DNA of 64,000 nucleotides from Rickettsiales bacterium (GCA_002729235.1 PBTY01000003.1:1-64000); one strand, 5' to 3'. Shown: positions 49,570 to 60,153, counted from the stretch's first letter. Translations and numbers: made by a program. The notes: a model not told the origin generated them from the sequence alone.

Positions 49570-50295
49570 ATGTCAGAAAAACATGTGAACAATCAGGAGG
49601 AGGAGAAAATCATTGAAGCTTTTAAAGACAAAGATTGGAACGAAATCAAGAGCTCTGACTCATGGGCTATTTTCAAGATCATGTCGGAATTTGTCGATGG
49701 GTTCGAAAAACTAGCCAAAATTGGACCTTGCGTATCTATTTTTGGTTCTGCCAGAACTAAGGAAGATCATAAATATTTCAAAATGGCTGAAGACATAGCA
49801 GCTAGATTGGTACGTTCAGGATATGGTGTGATTACTGGTGGTGGTCCCGGTATTATGGAAGCTGGTAACCGCGGTGCGCATAAGCAGGGTGGGAAATCAG
49901 TGGGATTAAACATCGATTTACCATTCGAACAACACAATAACATTTATATAGATCGAGACAAACTCATTAATTTTGACTACTTCTTTGTGAGAAAGGTAAT
50001 GTTCGTCAAGTATTCCCAGGGATTCATTGTGATGCCGGGAGGATTTGGAACATTGGATGAGCTTTTTGAAGCAATCACTTTAATCCAAACCAAGAAAATC
50101 GGCCAATTCCCGATTGTATTGGTTGGTAAGGAATATTGGGGAGGATTGTTTGACTGGGTGAAGAATGTCTTACTTACTGAGAAGAACATAAATGAAGTGG
50201 ACCTTGAACTTTTCAAGTTAGTAGATACCGCTGAGGAAGCCGTGCATGAAATTGATGACTTCTACAGCAAATATCTATTGAGTCCAAACTTCTAA
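49570..50295 (+). CDS. LOG-family (TIGR00730) nucleotide-processing protein
   Basis: A 241-residue Rossmann-fold protein. It carries [14 protein letters not shown] (about 95-108) and the signature [13 protein letters not shown] (about 156-168), with conserved Arg and Glu for nucleotide monophosphate binding. The family includes plant LONELY GUY phosphoribohydrolases, which release nucleobases from their 5'-monophosphates. A bacterial role in cytokinin-like compounds or nucleotide turnover is known for some members; here it is unassigned. It precedes uvrA by 19 nt. Confidence 0.92.
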   Translation: MSEKHVNNQEEEKIIEAFKDKDWNEIKSSDSWAIFKIMSEFVDGFEKLAKIGPCVSIFGSARTKEDHKYFKMAEDIAARLVRSGYGVITGGGPGIMEAGNRGAHKQGGKSVGLNIDLPFEQHNNIYIDRDKLINFDYFFVRKVMFVKYSQGFIVMPGGFGTLDELFEAITLIQTKKIGQFPIVLVGKEYWGGLFDWVKNVLLTEKNINEVDLELFKLVDTAEEAVHEIDDFYSKYLLSPNF

Positions 50296-50314
50296 CAGGA
50301 CGATAAAGCAAAGA

Positions 50315-53170
50315 ATGACAGTGGCAAATGCGGAGGTGAGTCGCAAAAGCGAATCAGTAGAAAAACAGCAATCCATAGAAATATTTGGTGCCAGAGAGCA
50401 TAACCTCAAAGAGGTTAACCTAACTATTCCACGAAACCAGCTGGTAGTAATTACTGGTATTAGTGGTAGTGGTAAATCTTCACTGGCTTTCGATACCATC
50501 TACGCCGAGGGGCAGCGAAGGTATATGGAGAGCTTTTCCGCTTATGCCCGTGCATTCATAGGAGATATGGAGCGACCGGATGTAGACAAGATCAATGGTC
50601 TTAGTCCGGTTATTTCTATTGAGCAAAAGACTACTTCTAGAAACCCACGCTCTACAGTAGGTACCGTCACTGAAATTTATGACTTTTTAAGATTACTGTA
50701 TGCCAGAGCTGGAGAAGCTTATTCTTACATCTCTGGTAACAAAATGGTCAAGCAGTCCGAAGACCAAATCCTTGAACACATTCTGAAGACCTATGACGGT
50801 CAAAAATTGATTGTTCTTGCTCCTGTGGTGAAAGGTAGAAAAGGGCATTATAGAGAATTATTTGTTCAAATCAGAAAGCTTGGGTTCACCAAAGTACGAG
50901 TGAATGGTGAAATCCAGGAGCTAGTGCCTAAAATGCAGGTTGACCGATACAAGACGCACGACATTGAGATTGTGGTTGATCGAATCATTGTCAAAGAATC
51001 CGACGAAAAGCGAATCAGACAATCCATTCAAGCGGCATTCAAGCATGCCAATGGTATTTTGATGGTACAGGATCAGGAAGGTGAGATTGCACATTTCTCT
51101 AAATACTTAATGGACCCAGAGTCTGGATTGTCATATGATGAGCCTGCTCCAAACACCTTCTCTTTCAATAGTCCATATGGAGCGTGTCAGACCTGTAATG
51201 GTCTTGGTGTTATTGAAGAGATATCGAGAGATTCGGTAATTCCAGACCCAAATCTTTCCATCAGTAGAGGAGGTATTGCCCCACTTGGCGAATATCGAGA
51301 TATATGGATATTCAAGAAAGTTGAAGCCATTCTCAAAAGAAATAAGGTTAATCTGACCACTCCTATCAAAGACATTCCGGATAAAATCATGGATGTTTTA
51401 TTGTACGGAGATGAAGTGCCTGTTGCCGTAAGTTCTGTGAAATATCCGGGAACCGATTGGAACACCAAGTTTGAAGGGATCATTAAGTTTCTGGAGAAAC
51501 AAAAAGATGCTGGAAGCGATAAGATCCGTCAATGGGTGGAAGAGTTTACCGATGTGGCGACATGTCCTGAGTGTAATGGATATAGACTAAAAAAGGAGTC
51601 TTTGCACTTCAAAATAGCTGAAACTCATATCGGAGAATTAGCAGAATTGAACATCAACAAATTGGCTGAATGGTTTGATGGTGTGGAGGATCGAATGAAT
51701 GAGCGTCAAAATGTGATAGCCGCTGAGGTGCTTAAAGAAATTCGCAAGCGAATCGGCTTCTTGTTAGATGTAGGATTGAACTATCTGAGTCTAAACAGAC
51801 CATTAAGAACACTATCGGGTGGTGAAGCACAACGTATTCGTTTGGCTACTCAGATTGGTACCCAGTTAGTCAACGTCCTTTACATTCTCGATGAGCCAAG
51901 TATCGGATTGCATCAGCGTGACAATGTGAAGTTGATTCAGGCACTAAAAGACTTACGTGATCTTGGGAATACGGTCATTGTAGTAGAGCATGATAAAGAT
52001 ATGATGCTGGAGTCTGATTTCATCGTGGACATTGGACCAGGTGCTGGACGTCATGGTGGTCATATCATGGCAGCCGAAAAACCTAATGATTTTATTAAGA
52101 ACAAGTCACTAACTTCCGACTACCTCACAGGAAAACTTCAAATTGAAGTACCAAAGGAACGCCGGAAAGGAAATGGTGACTATTTGGAATTAAAAGGCGC
52201 AACTGGTCACAACCTAAAAGGGGTTGATTTGAAATTACCTCTTGGTGCTTTGACCTGCGTTACTGGTGTTTCGGGTAGTGGTAAGTCTTCTTTAATACAT
52301 GAAACCCTATATCCAATCTTGCGAAAGCATTTTTACAAGTCTAGAGCAGAGGCTCTTCCTTATAAGAAGCTAACGGGTCTAGACCTGATTGATAAGGTTA
52401 TTGAGGTAGATCAGTCTCCGATCGGCCGTACACCTCGATCCAATCCAGCAACTTACACTGGGGTTTTCACCGATATTAGAGCACTATTTTCTGAGCTGCC
52501 GGAAGCTAAAATCAGAGGCTATAAACCTGGCAGGTTCTCATTCAACGTAAAAGGCGGGCGTTGCGAAACATGTCAAGGGGGCGGTATGCGTGTGATCGAG
52601 ATGGACTTTCTTCCCGATGTGCATGTGCCTTGTGAAACCTGTAAAGGCAAGCGATACAACCGAGAAACCCTGGAAGTAAGATTTAAAGGGAAGTCTATCT
52701 CTGATGTGCTGGACATGACTGTGGAGCAAGCAGTAGAATTTTTCGAACACCAACCTAAAATTCTAAAGAAGATTGAGACACTCAATGAGGTAGGACTAGG
52801 GTATATCTCATTGGGACAACATGCTACAACACTATCTGGAGGTGAAGCGCAGAGAGTAAAGTTGGCGACAGAGTTGTCTAAACGTGATACAGGACAGACA
52901 TTCTACATTCTGGATGAACCAACTACTGGTCTGCATTTTCAGGATATCCAACACTTGTTGGAAGTAGTGCAGAAGCTGGTAAGTAAAGGGAATACGGTGC
53001 TGATTATAGAACATAACCTGGATGTGATTAAGGTAGCAGATCATATTGTGGATCTGGGTCCTGAAGGTGGAGAAGGTGGTGGACAAATCATTGCCACAGG
53101 TACACCGGAAGAGGTTGCCAAAGTGAAAGCCAGTCACACCGCGAAATTCCTCGTTGAGGAGCTGAAATAG
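50315..53170 (+). CDS. uvrA: Excinuclease ABC subunit A
   Basis: A 951-residue UvrA of normal length. It has two ABC ATPase modules. Walker A motifs are Gly-Ile-Ser-Gly-Ser-Gly-Lys-Ser-Ser (about 48-56) and Gly-Val-Ser-Gly-Ser-Gly-Lys-Ser-Ser (about 650-658). Signatures are Leu-Ser-Gly-Gly-Glu-Ala-Gln-Arg-Ile and Leu-Ser-Gly-Gly-Glu-Ala-Gln-Arg-Val. Zinc sites include Cys-Gln-Thr-Cys (about 290) and Cys-Glu-Thr-Cys...Cys-Glu-Thr-Cys (about 750-775). It recognises bulky DNA lesions in nucleotide excision repair. It starts 19 nt after the LOG gene. Confidence 0.97.
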   Translation: MTVANAEVSRKSESVEKQQSIEIFGAREHNLKEVNLTIPRNQLVVITGISGSGKSSLAFDTIYAEGQRRYMESFSAYARAFIGDMERPDVDKINGLSPVISIEQKTTSRNPRSTVGTVTEIYDFLRLLYARAGEAYSYISGNKMVKQSEDQILEHILKTYDGQKLIVLAPVVKGRKGHYRELFVQIRKLGFTKVRVNGEIQELVPKMQVDRYKTHDIEIVVDRIIVKESDEKRIRQSIQAAFKHANGILMVQDQEGEIAHFSKYLMDPESGLSYDEPAPNTFSFNSPYGACQTCNGLGVIEEISRDSVIPDPNLSISRGGIAPLGEYRDIWIFKKVEAILKRNKVNLTTPIKDIPDKIMDVLLYGDEVPVAVSSVKYPGTDWNTKFEGIIKFLEKQKDAGSDKIRQWVEEFTDVATCPECNGYRLKKESLHFKIAETHIGELAELNINKLAEWFDGVEDRMNERQNVIAAEVLKEIRKRIGFLLDVGLNYLSLNRPLRTLSGGEAQRIRLATQIGTQLVNVLYILDEPSIGLHQRDNVKLIQALKDLRDLGNTVIVVEHDKDMMLESDFIVDIGPGAGRHGGHIMAAEKPNDFIKNKSLTSDYLTGKLQIEVPKERRKGNGDYLELKGATGHNLKGVDLKLPLGALTCVTGVSGSGKSSLIHETLYPILRKHFYKSRAEALPYKKLTGLDLIDKVIEVDQSPIGRTPRSNPATYTGVFTDIRALFSELPEAKIRGYKPGRFSFNVKGGRCETCQGGGMRVIEMDFLPDVHVPCETCKGKRYNRETLEVRFKGKSISDVLDMTVEQAVEFFEHQPKILKKIETLNEVGLGYISLGQHATTLSGGEAQRVKLATELSKRDTGQTFYILDEPTTGLHFQDIQHLLEVVQKLVSKGNTVLIIEHNLDVIKVADHIVDLGPEGGEGGGQIIATGTPEEVAKVKASHTAKFLVEELK

Positions 53171-53243
53171 CCTTTTAACGAATATTTTGATTCATCTTTA
53201 CGGGCATTCAGAATAATTTAGTTTTTTTGGAGGTAAGGACTGA

Positions 53244-54278
53244 ATGAATAAAAGGCTAATATATTGGGTGTGTCAAATTGGTGGTTGGTCACTTTATGGT
53301 GTTCTACAACTCGCCTTATATGCTAGCGCACGGCAGACTCCAGGGCTTGATACTGTCCATATTCTTGGGGAGTTTACCCAAATGGGATTTTATTTACTCT
53401 CCACTCATTTCCTTCGATACATTTTAGTTCGCTTTGGTTGGTTAAACTACAGCATTGCTCGCCTTACACCACGGATTCTTTCCTTCATCCTGTTGTTGAG
53501 TTCGCTGAACTTCTCGGTGCTGTTGCTATATGCATACTTTGCTGGAGAGTTAACAGTCAATGATTTTCTGATAAAGACTGTAGTTTTCAACATTTTAGGG
53601 ACTGCAGTAGTTTACATTTTGTGGAGCATGATCTACTTGACATTCCACTATTTTGAGCGTTACAATAAATCGTTGAAGTATGAGGCTGCGGCAAAAGAGA
53701 TTGAACTTAGAAACTTAAGATCACAACTCAATCCCCATTTTATTTTCAACGCTCTCAATAGTATCCGAGCTCTGGTAGATGAAGATCCGATTAAGTCGAA
53801 AAGCGCCATTACGCAACTATCTAATATTTTGAGAAACTCGTTAACCATAGATCGGCAGCGATTGGTAACATTCTCGGAAGAAATGGAAATGGTTAAGGAT
53901 TATCTGGCACTTGAAACTATTCGCTATGAAGAGCGTTTGAAGACAAAGTTCGATATCGATAATGTTTCACTAGACTATTTAATACCACCTTTGATGATAC
54001 AGACGCTAGTGGAGAATGGTATCAAACATGGTATTTCTACTTTGCGTAATGGCGGAGTAATAGAAATTCATTCAAAGGTGGAGAGTGATAGGTTGCTAAT
54101 ACAGATTCGAAATGCCGGTCAGTATCTAAATGGAAAAGTTTCCACGGGCACGGGTTTCGGGTTGAGTAATACACGGAAAAGACTGGAATTGATTTATGGA
54201 GATCAGGCCACCTTCCGAATTGTGAATGAGAATAAAAAAACAGTACTAACAGAAGTAGTTTTACCGAAGACTTTATGA
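53244..54278 (+). CDS. LytS-like sensor histidine kinase (HisKA_7TM/His_kinase type)
   Basis: A 344-residue membrane kinase with four N-terminal helices (about residues 1-145). The kinase core has Gln-Leu-Asn-Pro-His-Phe-Ile-Phe-Asn-Ala-Leu-Asn-Ser-Ile (about 167-180), with the phospho-accepting His. The HATPase has Pro-Pro-Leu-Met-Ile-Gln-Thr-Leu-Val-Glu-Asn-Gly-Ile-Lys-His-Gly and Gly-Phe-Gly-Leu-Ser-Asn-Thr-Arg. This is the typical LytS-like architecture found with LytTR regulators in Bacteroidota. The stop overlaps the regulator's ATG by 4 nt, so the two form one operon. Confidence 0.93.
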   Translation: MNKRLIYWVCQIGGWSLYGVLQLALYASARQTPGLDTVHILGEFTQMGFYLLSTHFLRYILVRFGWLNYSIARLTPRILSFILLLSSLNFSVLLLYAYFAGELTVNDFLIKTVVFNILGTAVVYILWSMIYLTFHYFERYNKSLKYEAAAKEIELRNLRSQLNPHFIFNALNSIRALVDEDPIKSKSAITQLSNILRNSLTIDRQRLVTFSEEMEMVKDYLALETIRYEERLKTKFDIDNVSLDYLIPPLMIQTLVENGIKHGISTLRNGGVIEIHSKVESDRLLIQIRNAGQYLNGKVSTGTGFGLSNTRKRLELIYGDQATFRIVNENKKTVLTEVVLPKTL

Positions 54279-54991
54279 AGACATTAATTGTTGACGATGA
54301 ACGCCTTGCTCGAAAAGAGCTCATGTCATTACTAGAACCACACAAAAAAATTGAGGTAATCGGAGAAGCTACAGATGTGGATGACGCAATTGAGAAAATC
54401 AATGAGCTCAATCCCGATCTTATTTTCCTTGACATCCAAATGCCTGGCAAAACTGGTTTCGATTTGTTGGAGGAGCTAGACAATGTCCCAAAGGTGATTT
54501 TTACAACCGCCTACGATGAATTTGCGTTGAAAGCTTTTGAAGTCAATGCCCTGGACTACTTGTTGAAACCAATTCAACCCGAACGACTAGAAGAAGCAAT
54601 AGCCAAATTGAAAGTAGAAGAGCAAAAAATATCTAAAGCATCAGATCGCAAATCTCTTGGTAAAGAGGATCAGGTCTTTGTTAAAGATGGAGACAAATGT
54701 TGGTTTGTGAAACTAGCAGATGTTCGCTTGTTCGAATCAGATGGTAATTACATCAAAGTCTATTTTGGCACCAACAAACCAATGATTCATAAGTCACTCA
54801 ATGCATTGGACGAGCGTTTGGATGATCGTACCTTCTTCAGAGCAAGCAGAAAGCACATTATCAATTTAGGATGGGTAGAAAATATTGATACCTGGTTTAA
54901 TGGAGGATTGTTGGTACAACTAAAAGGTGGCGAGAAAATTGAAGTGAGTCGTAGACAAGCAGCCCGCTTCAAAGAAAAAATGTCCCTCTAA
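54275..54991 (+). CDS. LytTR-family response regulator
   Basis: The 238-residue partner of the upstream kinase. The receiver (about 1-115) has acidic Asp-Asp-Glu near residue 6, the phospho-acceptor Asp in Phe-Leu-Asp-Ile-Gln-Met-Pro-Gly (about 51), and Lys in Leu-Leu-Lys-Pro-Ile-Gln-Pro. The LytTR DNA-binding domain follows (about 135-235) with Phe-Glu-Ser-Asp-Gly-Asn-Tyr, Phe-Phe-Arg-Ala-Ser-Arg-Lys-His-Ile-Ile-Asn and Val-Ser-Arg-Arg-Gln-Ala. The stop codon at 54989-54991 overlaps the convergent gene's stop (complement of 54988-54990). Confidence 0.95.
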   Translation: MKTLIVDDERLARKELMSLLEPHKKIEVIGEATDVDDAIEKINELNPDLIFLDIQMPGKTGFDLLEELDNVPKVIFTTAYDEFALKAFEVNALDYLLKPIQPERLEEAIAKLKVEEQKISKASDRKSLGKEDQVFVKDGDKCWFVKLADVRLFESDGNYIKVYFGTNKPMIHKSLNALDERLDDRTFFRASRKHIINLGWVENIDTWFNGGLLVQLKGGEKIEVSRRQAARFKEKMSL

Positions 54992-55353
54992 TTCTGTATA
55001 ACTTCTAAAAACTCTTTTTCTACTTGCCAGTCTTTAGATAAGTTGATCATGGCAGTGGTTTCCATTTCGGTGACGTACCCCTTCTGATGGTTTTCTTCCC
55101 AGGCATCTTTTAGGTGCTTGAGCTTCTCATCATTGGAAAACTTAATAATGGTTTTAGCAAAAAAATCTCTTGATCGCTCAAAAGCAGATAAATAATCTTC
55201 AGAGATGAAATGATTGGCCCAATCCAACTCATCCTGACTTTGTAGTTTGTCTGCTGCGTTTTCTAATATCTCTCGTTCATCATCATCCAATCCATGGTAA
55301 TGAAGGATGAGTGATTTGAGTAGCATAACCGCCTTTTTTTGTTCTTTATCCAT
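54988..55353 (-). CDS. Hypothetical cytoplasmic helical protein
   Basis: About 121 residues from the ATG at 55353; an in-frame GTG at 55371 would add six residues. No signal peptide. The sequence is helical and charged: Met-Leu-Leu-Lys-Ser-Leu-Ile-Leu-His-Tyr-His-Gly-Leu-Asp-Asp-Asp-Glu-Arg-Glu, Ala-Phe-Glu-Arg-Ser-Arg-Asp-Phe-Phe-Ala. It resembles no family I can name. It is downstream of hemW on the same strand (35 nt) and convergent with the LytTR gene, with the stop codons overlapping. Confidence 0.7.
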   Translation of the reverse strand: MDKEQKKAVMLLKSLILHYHGLDDDEREILENAADKLQSQDELDWANHFISEDYLSAFERSRDFFAKTIIKFSNDEKLKHLKDAWEENHQKGYVTEMETTAMINLSKDWQVEKEFLEVIQN

Positions 55354-55388
55354 TAATCCTCGGTGGTTCACTGTTAAAAGTAAGAATT

Positions 55389-56519
55389 CTAATCGTGATA
55401 AAACAACCTCCAGGTTATTTCATCTGCAATCATGAAGCCTTTTGAGGTAAGTTTCAAAACATTTTCGTCTAACTCAATGAGTTCCTCGGCGAGCCATGGA
55501 TCAAACAGGTATTTATAATCCTGCTTCAGATTCACTCCATGTCTTTCCTTTAATTCTCCGAAGTTAATTCCTTTACTTGTCCGTAAATGAGTGAATATAT
55601 AGTCATTCAGTCGATCATTCGGCTCTAGTGTCTCTGTGGTAAGAGCTAGTTCATCATTTTTAATTGATTCAAGATATCTTGCATTGTTGCTAATATTAAA
55701 ACTTCTGTTGGTGCCGTCATATGAATGGGCCCCTGGACCAACACCAAGATATTTTTGATCTTCCCAATACCCGGTGTTGTGTCTTGAGTAATAGCCGGAC
55801 TTTGCAAAGTTGGATACCTCATAGTGCTCGTACCTTGCGGCTTTGAGTTCTGTGATCGCCAGTTTGTATTGCCTTGCCGAGGTTTCTTCAGGGACTTCCT
55901 GAAGCTTCCCTTTTTTCCTCCAGTTTCCGAATGCGGTTTTCTCCTCTATTGTCAAACCATATAGTGAAATATGTTCCAGATCAAAGGATAATAGCTTTCG
56001 TAGATCCGATTGCCAATAACCCATGCTCTCAGGAGGAATGGCATAAATCAAGTCAGCTGAAATGTTATCAAACCCAGCTTCACGAGCATTTACAAGACAT
56101 GATTCAGCCTCATCACTAGTATGTGCCCGATTGATATACTTCAGGCGAGTATTGTCAAAGGTTTGAATACCGATACTTAATCGATTAATTCCCGCAGATT
56201 TTATTTCCAGTAGTTTCGAATGGCTCAGATCATCGGGATTTCCTTCTAATGTGATTTCTGGGTTAAAAGCCACCTCAAATTCTGTTTTAATCGTCCTAAG
56301 GATTTCTGATAACTCAGACCCAGAAAGTAAAGAGGGGGTCCCTCCGCCGAAGTAGATGGTTTGAATAGGTTCATTGTCCAGCTCATTTCTTCGAATGATT
56401 AGCTCTTGAATTATGGCTTTTACCATATCTCCCTTTCGGGAGGTATTGGTAGAAAAGTGAAAATCACAATAATGACATGCCTGTTTGCAGAATGGAATAT
56501 GTAAATAAATGCCAGCCAT
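55389..56519 (-). CDS. hemW: Radical SAM protein HemW (coproporphyrinogen III oxidase-like)
   Basis: About 376 residues from the ATG at 56519. An ATG at 56549 lies upstream of the predicted transcription start and would add 10 residues. The radical SAM cluster motif is Cys-Lys-Gln-Ala-Cys-His-Tyr-Cys (Cys-x3-Cys-x2-Cys, about 10-17), followed by Phe-Gly-Gly-Gly-Thr-Pro-Ser-Leu-Leu. The C-terminal HemN domain follows. It was once annotated as oxygen-independent coproporphyrinogen oxidase; HemW proteins are now viewed as haem chaperones. The promoter box is at 56539-56546. Confidence 0.93.
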   Translation of the reverse strand: MAGIYLHIPFCKQACHYCDFHFSTNTSRKGDMVKAIIQELIIRRNELDNEPIQTIYFGGGTPSLLSGSELSEILRTIKTEFEVAFNPEITLEGNPDDLSHSKLLEIKSAGINRLSIGIQTFDNTRLKYINRAHTSDEAESCLVNAREAGFDNISADLIYAIPPESMGYWQSDLRKLLSFDLEHISLYGLTIEEKTAFGNWRKKGKLQEVPEETSARQYKLAITELKAARYEHYEVSNFAKSGYYSRHNTGYWEDQKYLGVGPGAHSYDGTNRSFNISNNARYLESIKNDELALTTETLEPNDRLNDYIFTHLRTSKGINFGELKERHGVNLKQDYKYLFDPWLAEELIELDENVLKLTSKGFMIADEITWRLFYHD

Positions 56520-56538
56520 TGTGTTTCGGTTTATCTTG

Positions 56539-56546
56539 CAAAGGTA
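56539..56546 (-). promoter_or_regulatory. -7 promoter box of hemW
   Basis: On the minus strand, TACCTTTG is an exact TAnnTTTG match, 20 nt before the hemW ATG. It sits in the 41-nt gap between the divergent hemW and Omp85-like genes. Confidence 0.6.
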
Positions 56547-56560
56547 CATTCCATTATTCC

Positions 56561-58216
56561 ATGGTTAGGAGAATATTGATGATAAGTGTGTGCTATGTGC
56601 TGACCTCAGCTCCAGTCCTCAGTCAATCGACCGAGAATCAGCTAGTAGTTGATGGGGAATTGGTTGCTCTAACCTTCCAGGATTCGACTGATTGGATCAA
56701 GGGAGTGGACGAGTTGCTTCTTACCTGGTGGAAGCAAGGTTATGTCTTTTCTGGGGTTGATAGTGTAATGGATAAAACCACCTACTTACATAAAGGGGAA
56801 AAAGTAGGTATCTATAACGTTCAGTTGAGCACTTACAATTCTGATCTAGATTCTTTTGTAGTTAATGAACAGGTAGACGGGGATAACATTTGGAAGCTGA
56901 TAGACTCACAAATTAAGTACTATCGCAACTCTGGTTATCCATTTGCTCAGGCTAAAATACATACCATTGAGCATGGACATGAATGGTCCTCCCAGGTTAA
57001 AATTAATCCAGGCCCCTTCATCAAATTTGATAGTCTGATTTTAATCAATGAGGTAAATATTGGTAGACAATACCTGAACAACATTCTGAAAACCAATTCT
57101 GACCAGCCATATTCGGAGGATGTTTTTGAAGCGATCCCCGATAAGCTCAAGAGATTACCATTTTTAGAGCTTAACGAGATGCCGGATGTGACTTTTGTGG
57201 ATGGTAAGGCACAGGTCTATTTGAATTTAAAAGAGTCCAAACAAAGTTCATTCGAAGGAGTGGTTGGCTTCTTGCCTCAATCCAATACCAATGATTTAAT
57301 TATCACAGGATATCTCGATCTTACACTGGCCAATTTGCTAAAGTCTGGAAAGTCGCTACAGTTTTCATGGAATCGATTTGCAGACCAATCTCAATCAACC
57401 GCTATTTCTTACTCCCATCCATACTTTCTGTCTTCACCTCTATTTGTGAACGTAGGTTTCCATTTGTTAAAACAGGATACCAGTTTTCTTAATCAAATCT
57501 GGCAATTGGAAACAGGTACCTATTTAGGAAACTCCTCGGAGCTTTTTTTTGGATTTAACTCTGAAAATGGCACTCTCATCTCACCGGACGAACTTGACCT
57601 GGAGACAGGTGTGGCAGACTTTGAGAGCAAAGTATATCAACTGGGGCTTCGCAGTTCTTATGCCAATTTGCCCTTTGACCTTGGCAAACATTTCAAATAT
57701 CTACTCAATGTTGGCATTGGTGATAAAAGATTAAATAGAAATCCTGGTATTGATCAGATGGCATACGATTCATTGGACTTATTGACCCAAAAGATAAGTG
57801 TAAAAGGCTTCACAAGAACTCAATGGCCCGTTACTCCAACTCTTTTTGTCTATCATGAGATAAGAGGTCAGTTACTTTATAATGATCAATTGCTGGTAAA
57901 CGAATTAGCAAGAATTGGGGGTCTGAAAAGTTTGCGCGGGTTCAATGAAAATTTTTATTTCGCGAAGGATTATCTTTTATCTCGATTGGAATTAAGGCAA
58001 TATTTTGAGCAGCGATCGTATTTTATGCTGTTTTATGATGCTATGTATCTGCATTCTTTAACTGACACCAGCTATCCTCAAGGTTTTGGCTTAGGATTAA
58101 ATCTCAATACTTCCAATGGCTTATTTACTTTTGCGACAGCAATTGGAAAAGAGAGTAACCTCCCAATGGATTTTGCTAACATTAAAGTTCACATTGGATA
58201 TTCATCTAGATTTTGA
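56561..58216 (+). CDS. Omp85/BamA-TamA-like outer-membrane protein
   Basis: About 551 residues from the ATG at 56561, which gives a clean signal peptide (Ala-Pro-Val-Leu-Ser-Gln). An in-frame ATG at 56477 lies inside hemW and would add 28 residues of no signal character. The N-terminal half contains POTRA-like segments (Gly-Tyr-Pro-Phe-Ala-Gln-Ala-Lys-Ile, Tyr-Ser-Glu-Asp-Val-Phe). The barrel carries Gly-Gly-Leu-Lys-Ser-Leu-Arg-Gly-Phe, the family's conserved Arg-Gly-(Phe/Tyr) lid motif, and the chain ends in Tyr-Ser-Ser-Arg-Phe. The short length is closer to TamA-like or two-partner transporters than BamA. Its stop overlaps the DUF4271 start by 3 nt. Confidence 0.75.
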   Translation: MVRRILMISVCYVLTSAPVLSQSTENQLVVDGELVALTFQDSTDWIKGVDELLLTWWKQGYVFSGVDSVMDKTTYLHKGEKVGIYNVQLSTYNSDLDSFVVNEQVDGDNIWKLIDSQIKYYRNSGYPFAQAKIHTIEHGHEWSSQVKINPGPFIKFDSLILINEVNIGRQYLNNILKTNSDQPYSEDVFEAIPDKLKRLPFLELNEMPDVTFVDGKAQVYLNLKESKQSSFEGVVGFLPQSNTNDLIITGYLDLTLANLLKSGKSLQFSWNRFADQSQSTAISYSHPYFLSSPLFVNVGFHLLKQDTSFLNQIWQLETGTYLGNSSELFFGFNSENGTLISPDELDLETGVADFESKVYQLGLRSSYANLPFDLGKHFKYLLNVGIGDKRLNRNPGIDQMAYDSLDLLTQKISVKGFTRTQWPVTPTLFVYHEIRGQLLYNDQLLVNELARIGGLKSLRGFNENFYFAKDYLLSRLELRQYFEQRSYFMLFYDAMYLHSLTDTSYPQGFGLGLNLNTSNGLFTFATAIGKESNLPMDFANIKVHIGYSSRF

Positions 58217-59304
58217 TTAGAACACTTACTGTTTTCATTCTAATACTACTTGCCAGCAATTATTTATTTGCTCAGAAGGATACCGTATTTATACGTGATC
58301 TGGAAGCATCCTGGCAAACCATAGATCAGCCAGGGGTTTCAGTGCCTTATATTCAAAAGAGAGAGGACATTGTATTCTTTGAAATTCCTAGACTAGAAAC
58401 AGGCACTATCCTAAAATTGGAATCGAGTGCTTACTTCGATATTTGGGTCAATGACCAAATTTTCTTTAGTAAGTTCAAAGGGGTCCAATTTATTGATCTG
58501 GATTCCTTAAGTAATAATTATGTTGAAAGTCCGACCATCACATGCTACAGTCCTGACTGGAGAGATGGAGACTTACGCACCACACTTTACCAGGTGGTAG
58601 ATTCGGGATATGACACCATGTATGGTAAATTGAACCAACCAGGCAATTTGGATAGAAATACCTACCTAATCGTAGCAGGCTTGATTTTTTTAATGTTAGG
58701 TATGTATCGAAGGTTCTTCCCAGGGACTTTTTCAAAGTCTTTCAATAGTCCATTGAGTTTTAAATTAAGAGGTTTAACCTCCGACGAAAACTATCAAGCA
58801 TTTCTTAGTTTTGACAACCTATATGCACTTCTTACGCTGGGCTTCATGGCGTCATTTCTGAGCTATTATCTCGGATATCAAATGATTTCTCTTGGAATAT
58901 CCCCTAACTGGAGTCGATCTGTTCTCACGATCATGTTGGTTGCATTAATAGGCTCTGGAATGCTGCTGGCTAAATATCTATGGAGCCTTTTAATTAGTGG
59001 AATTTTTCAATTTAGAGAGTTACCCAACATTCAAAATCAGGATTTGACACATTTCCTAATGTTGTTAACCTCTGGCTGTTTAATTATTTCACTTATCGAT
59101 TTTACTTTTTATAATTTCTATTCCGAAGCGCTAAGAAGTGTAATCGTTATGTTATATGTTATCATGCTGGTTTTCTTCCAGTTCTGGATGGTGCTTAAGC
59201 TTGATAAAATATATTCCCATAGAAAACTGATGATTATTTCATACCTTTGCACGACCGAATTCTTACCAGGTTTTATAATTATTCTCTGGTTATTGAAATC
59301 GTAA
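58213..59304 (+). CDS. DUF4271 membrane protein
   Basis: A 363-residue protein starting with TTG at 58213, which overlaps the upstream TGA stop. No ATG is nearby, and the TTG precedes a good signal peptide (Asn-Tyr-Leu-Phe-Ala-Gln). The first 150 residues are periplasmic. The rest holds about six helices including the DUF4271 core (Asn-Tyr-Gln-Ala-Phe-Leu-Ser-Phe-Asp-Asn-Leu-Tyr-Ala-Leu-Leu). DUF4271 genes commonly precede hemD in Bacteroidota, as here. The function is unknown. Confidence 0.85.
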   Translation: MIRTLTVFILILLASNYLFAQKDTVFIRDLEASWQTIDQPGVSVPYIQKREDIVFFEIPRLETGTILKLESSAYFDIWVNDQIFFSKFKGVQFIDLDSLSNNYVESPTITCYSPDWRDGDLRTTLYQVVDSGYDTMYGKLNQPGNLDRNTYLIVAGLIFLMLGMYRRFFPGTFSKSFNSPLSFKLRGLTSDENYQAFLSFDNLYALLTLGFMASFLSYYLGYQMISLGISPNWSRSVLTIMLVALIGSGMLLAKYLWSLLISGIFQFRELPNIQNQDLTHFLMLLTSGCLIISLIDFTFYNFYSEALRSVIVMLYVIMLVFFQFWMVLKLDKIYSHRKLMIISYLCTTEFLPGFIIILWLLKS

Positions 59305-59339
59305 GATCAACAGCCATACTTTAATAGTATTAGAAAGGA

Positions 59340-60125
59340 ATGAGTGAAGAATTGTTAGTTACAGACAAAGAGAGGCTTAATAAAGTATCATCTATACTTG
59401 TATCACAACCTGAGCCTTCAGACAAAAATTCCCCTTACCACAAACTCGCTGATAAGTATAATCTTAAGATTGATTTTCGTCAATTTATTGAGATTGACCC
59501 AGTAGACTATAAAGAGTTTAGAAAGCAGAAAGTAAATATTCTGGATCACACCGCCGTAATTTTTACCAGTCGAAATGCGGTAGATCATTTCTTTAGGTTA
59601 GCGGCTGAGACCAAAGTGGAAATACCAACCGATATGAAGTATTTCTGTATCTCAGAGCAGACTGCTAACTACCTGCAGAAGTACATCGTCATTCGAAAGA
59701 GAAAGATTTTTACAGGTGAAAGAACAGCGCAGGATTTGCTGGAGGTGATGAAAAAGCACAAAAAGGAAAAGTTCATTTTCCCATGCTCTGACATCAGAAA
59801 AGACGACATTCCTGAATTTCTTGATAAGAATGGATACACCTGGTCAGAACTGATAATCTACAGAACTGTTGCTTCTGATCTATCAGATTTGGAAAATGTA
59901 TATTACGACATTCTGGCATTCTTTAGTCCTTCGGGGATAAGCTCTCTATTTGACAACTTCCCGGATTTCAAACAAAACAAGACTAGAATAGCTGCATTCG
60001 GCCCAACAACGGCTAAAGCAGTGAAGGATGCAGGACTCATATTGGATATTCAAGCACCTCTTCCAAATGCCCCGTCTATGACCGGAGCATTAGAGATGTA
60101 TATTAAAAAAGCCAATAACTTATAA
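59340..60125 (+). CDS. hemD: Uroporphyrinogen-III synthase-like protein
   Basis: A 261-residue cytoplasmic protein with the two-lobed HemD fold. Phe-Thr-Ser-Arg-Asn-Ala-Val-Asp-His-Phe-Phe (about 75-85) and Phe-Phe-Ser-Pro-Ser-Gly-Ile-Ser-Ser-Leu-Phe (about 195-205) are the conserved motifs, along with Ala-Ala-Phe-Gly-Pro-Thr-Thr-Ala-Lys-Ala-Val (about 220-230). The enzyme cyclises hydroxymethylbilane with ring D inversion for haem synthesis. A DUF4271 gene upstream and a PorP-like gene downstream match the Bacteroidota arrangement. Some Bacteroidota HemD-like proteins are divergent, so activity is not certain. Confidence 0.85.
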   Translation: MSEELLVTDKERLNKVSSILVSQPEPSDKNSPYHKLADKYNLKIDFRQFIEIDPVDYKEFRKQKVNILDHTAVIFTSRNAVDHFFRLAAETKVEIPTDMKYFCISEQTANYLQKYIVIRKRKIFTGERTAQDLLEVMKKHKKEKFIFPCSDIRKDDIPEFLDKNGYTWSELIIYRTVASDLSDLENVYYDILAFFSPSGISSLFDNFPDFKQNKTRIAAFGPTTAKAVKDAGLILDIQAPLPNAPSMTGALEMYIKKANNL

Positions 60126-60145
60126 CAATCTCTAAGTAATAAGGG

Positions 60146-60153
60146 TATTTTTG
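60146..60153 (+). promoter_or_regulatory. -7 promoter box of the PorP-like gene
   Basis: TATTTTTG is an exact TAnnTTTG match, 32 nt ahead of the ATG at 60186. It supports that ATG over the in-frame GTG at 60177. Confidence 0.6.
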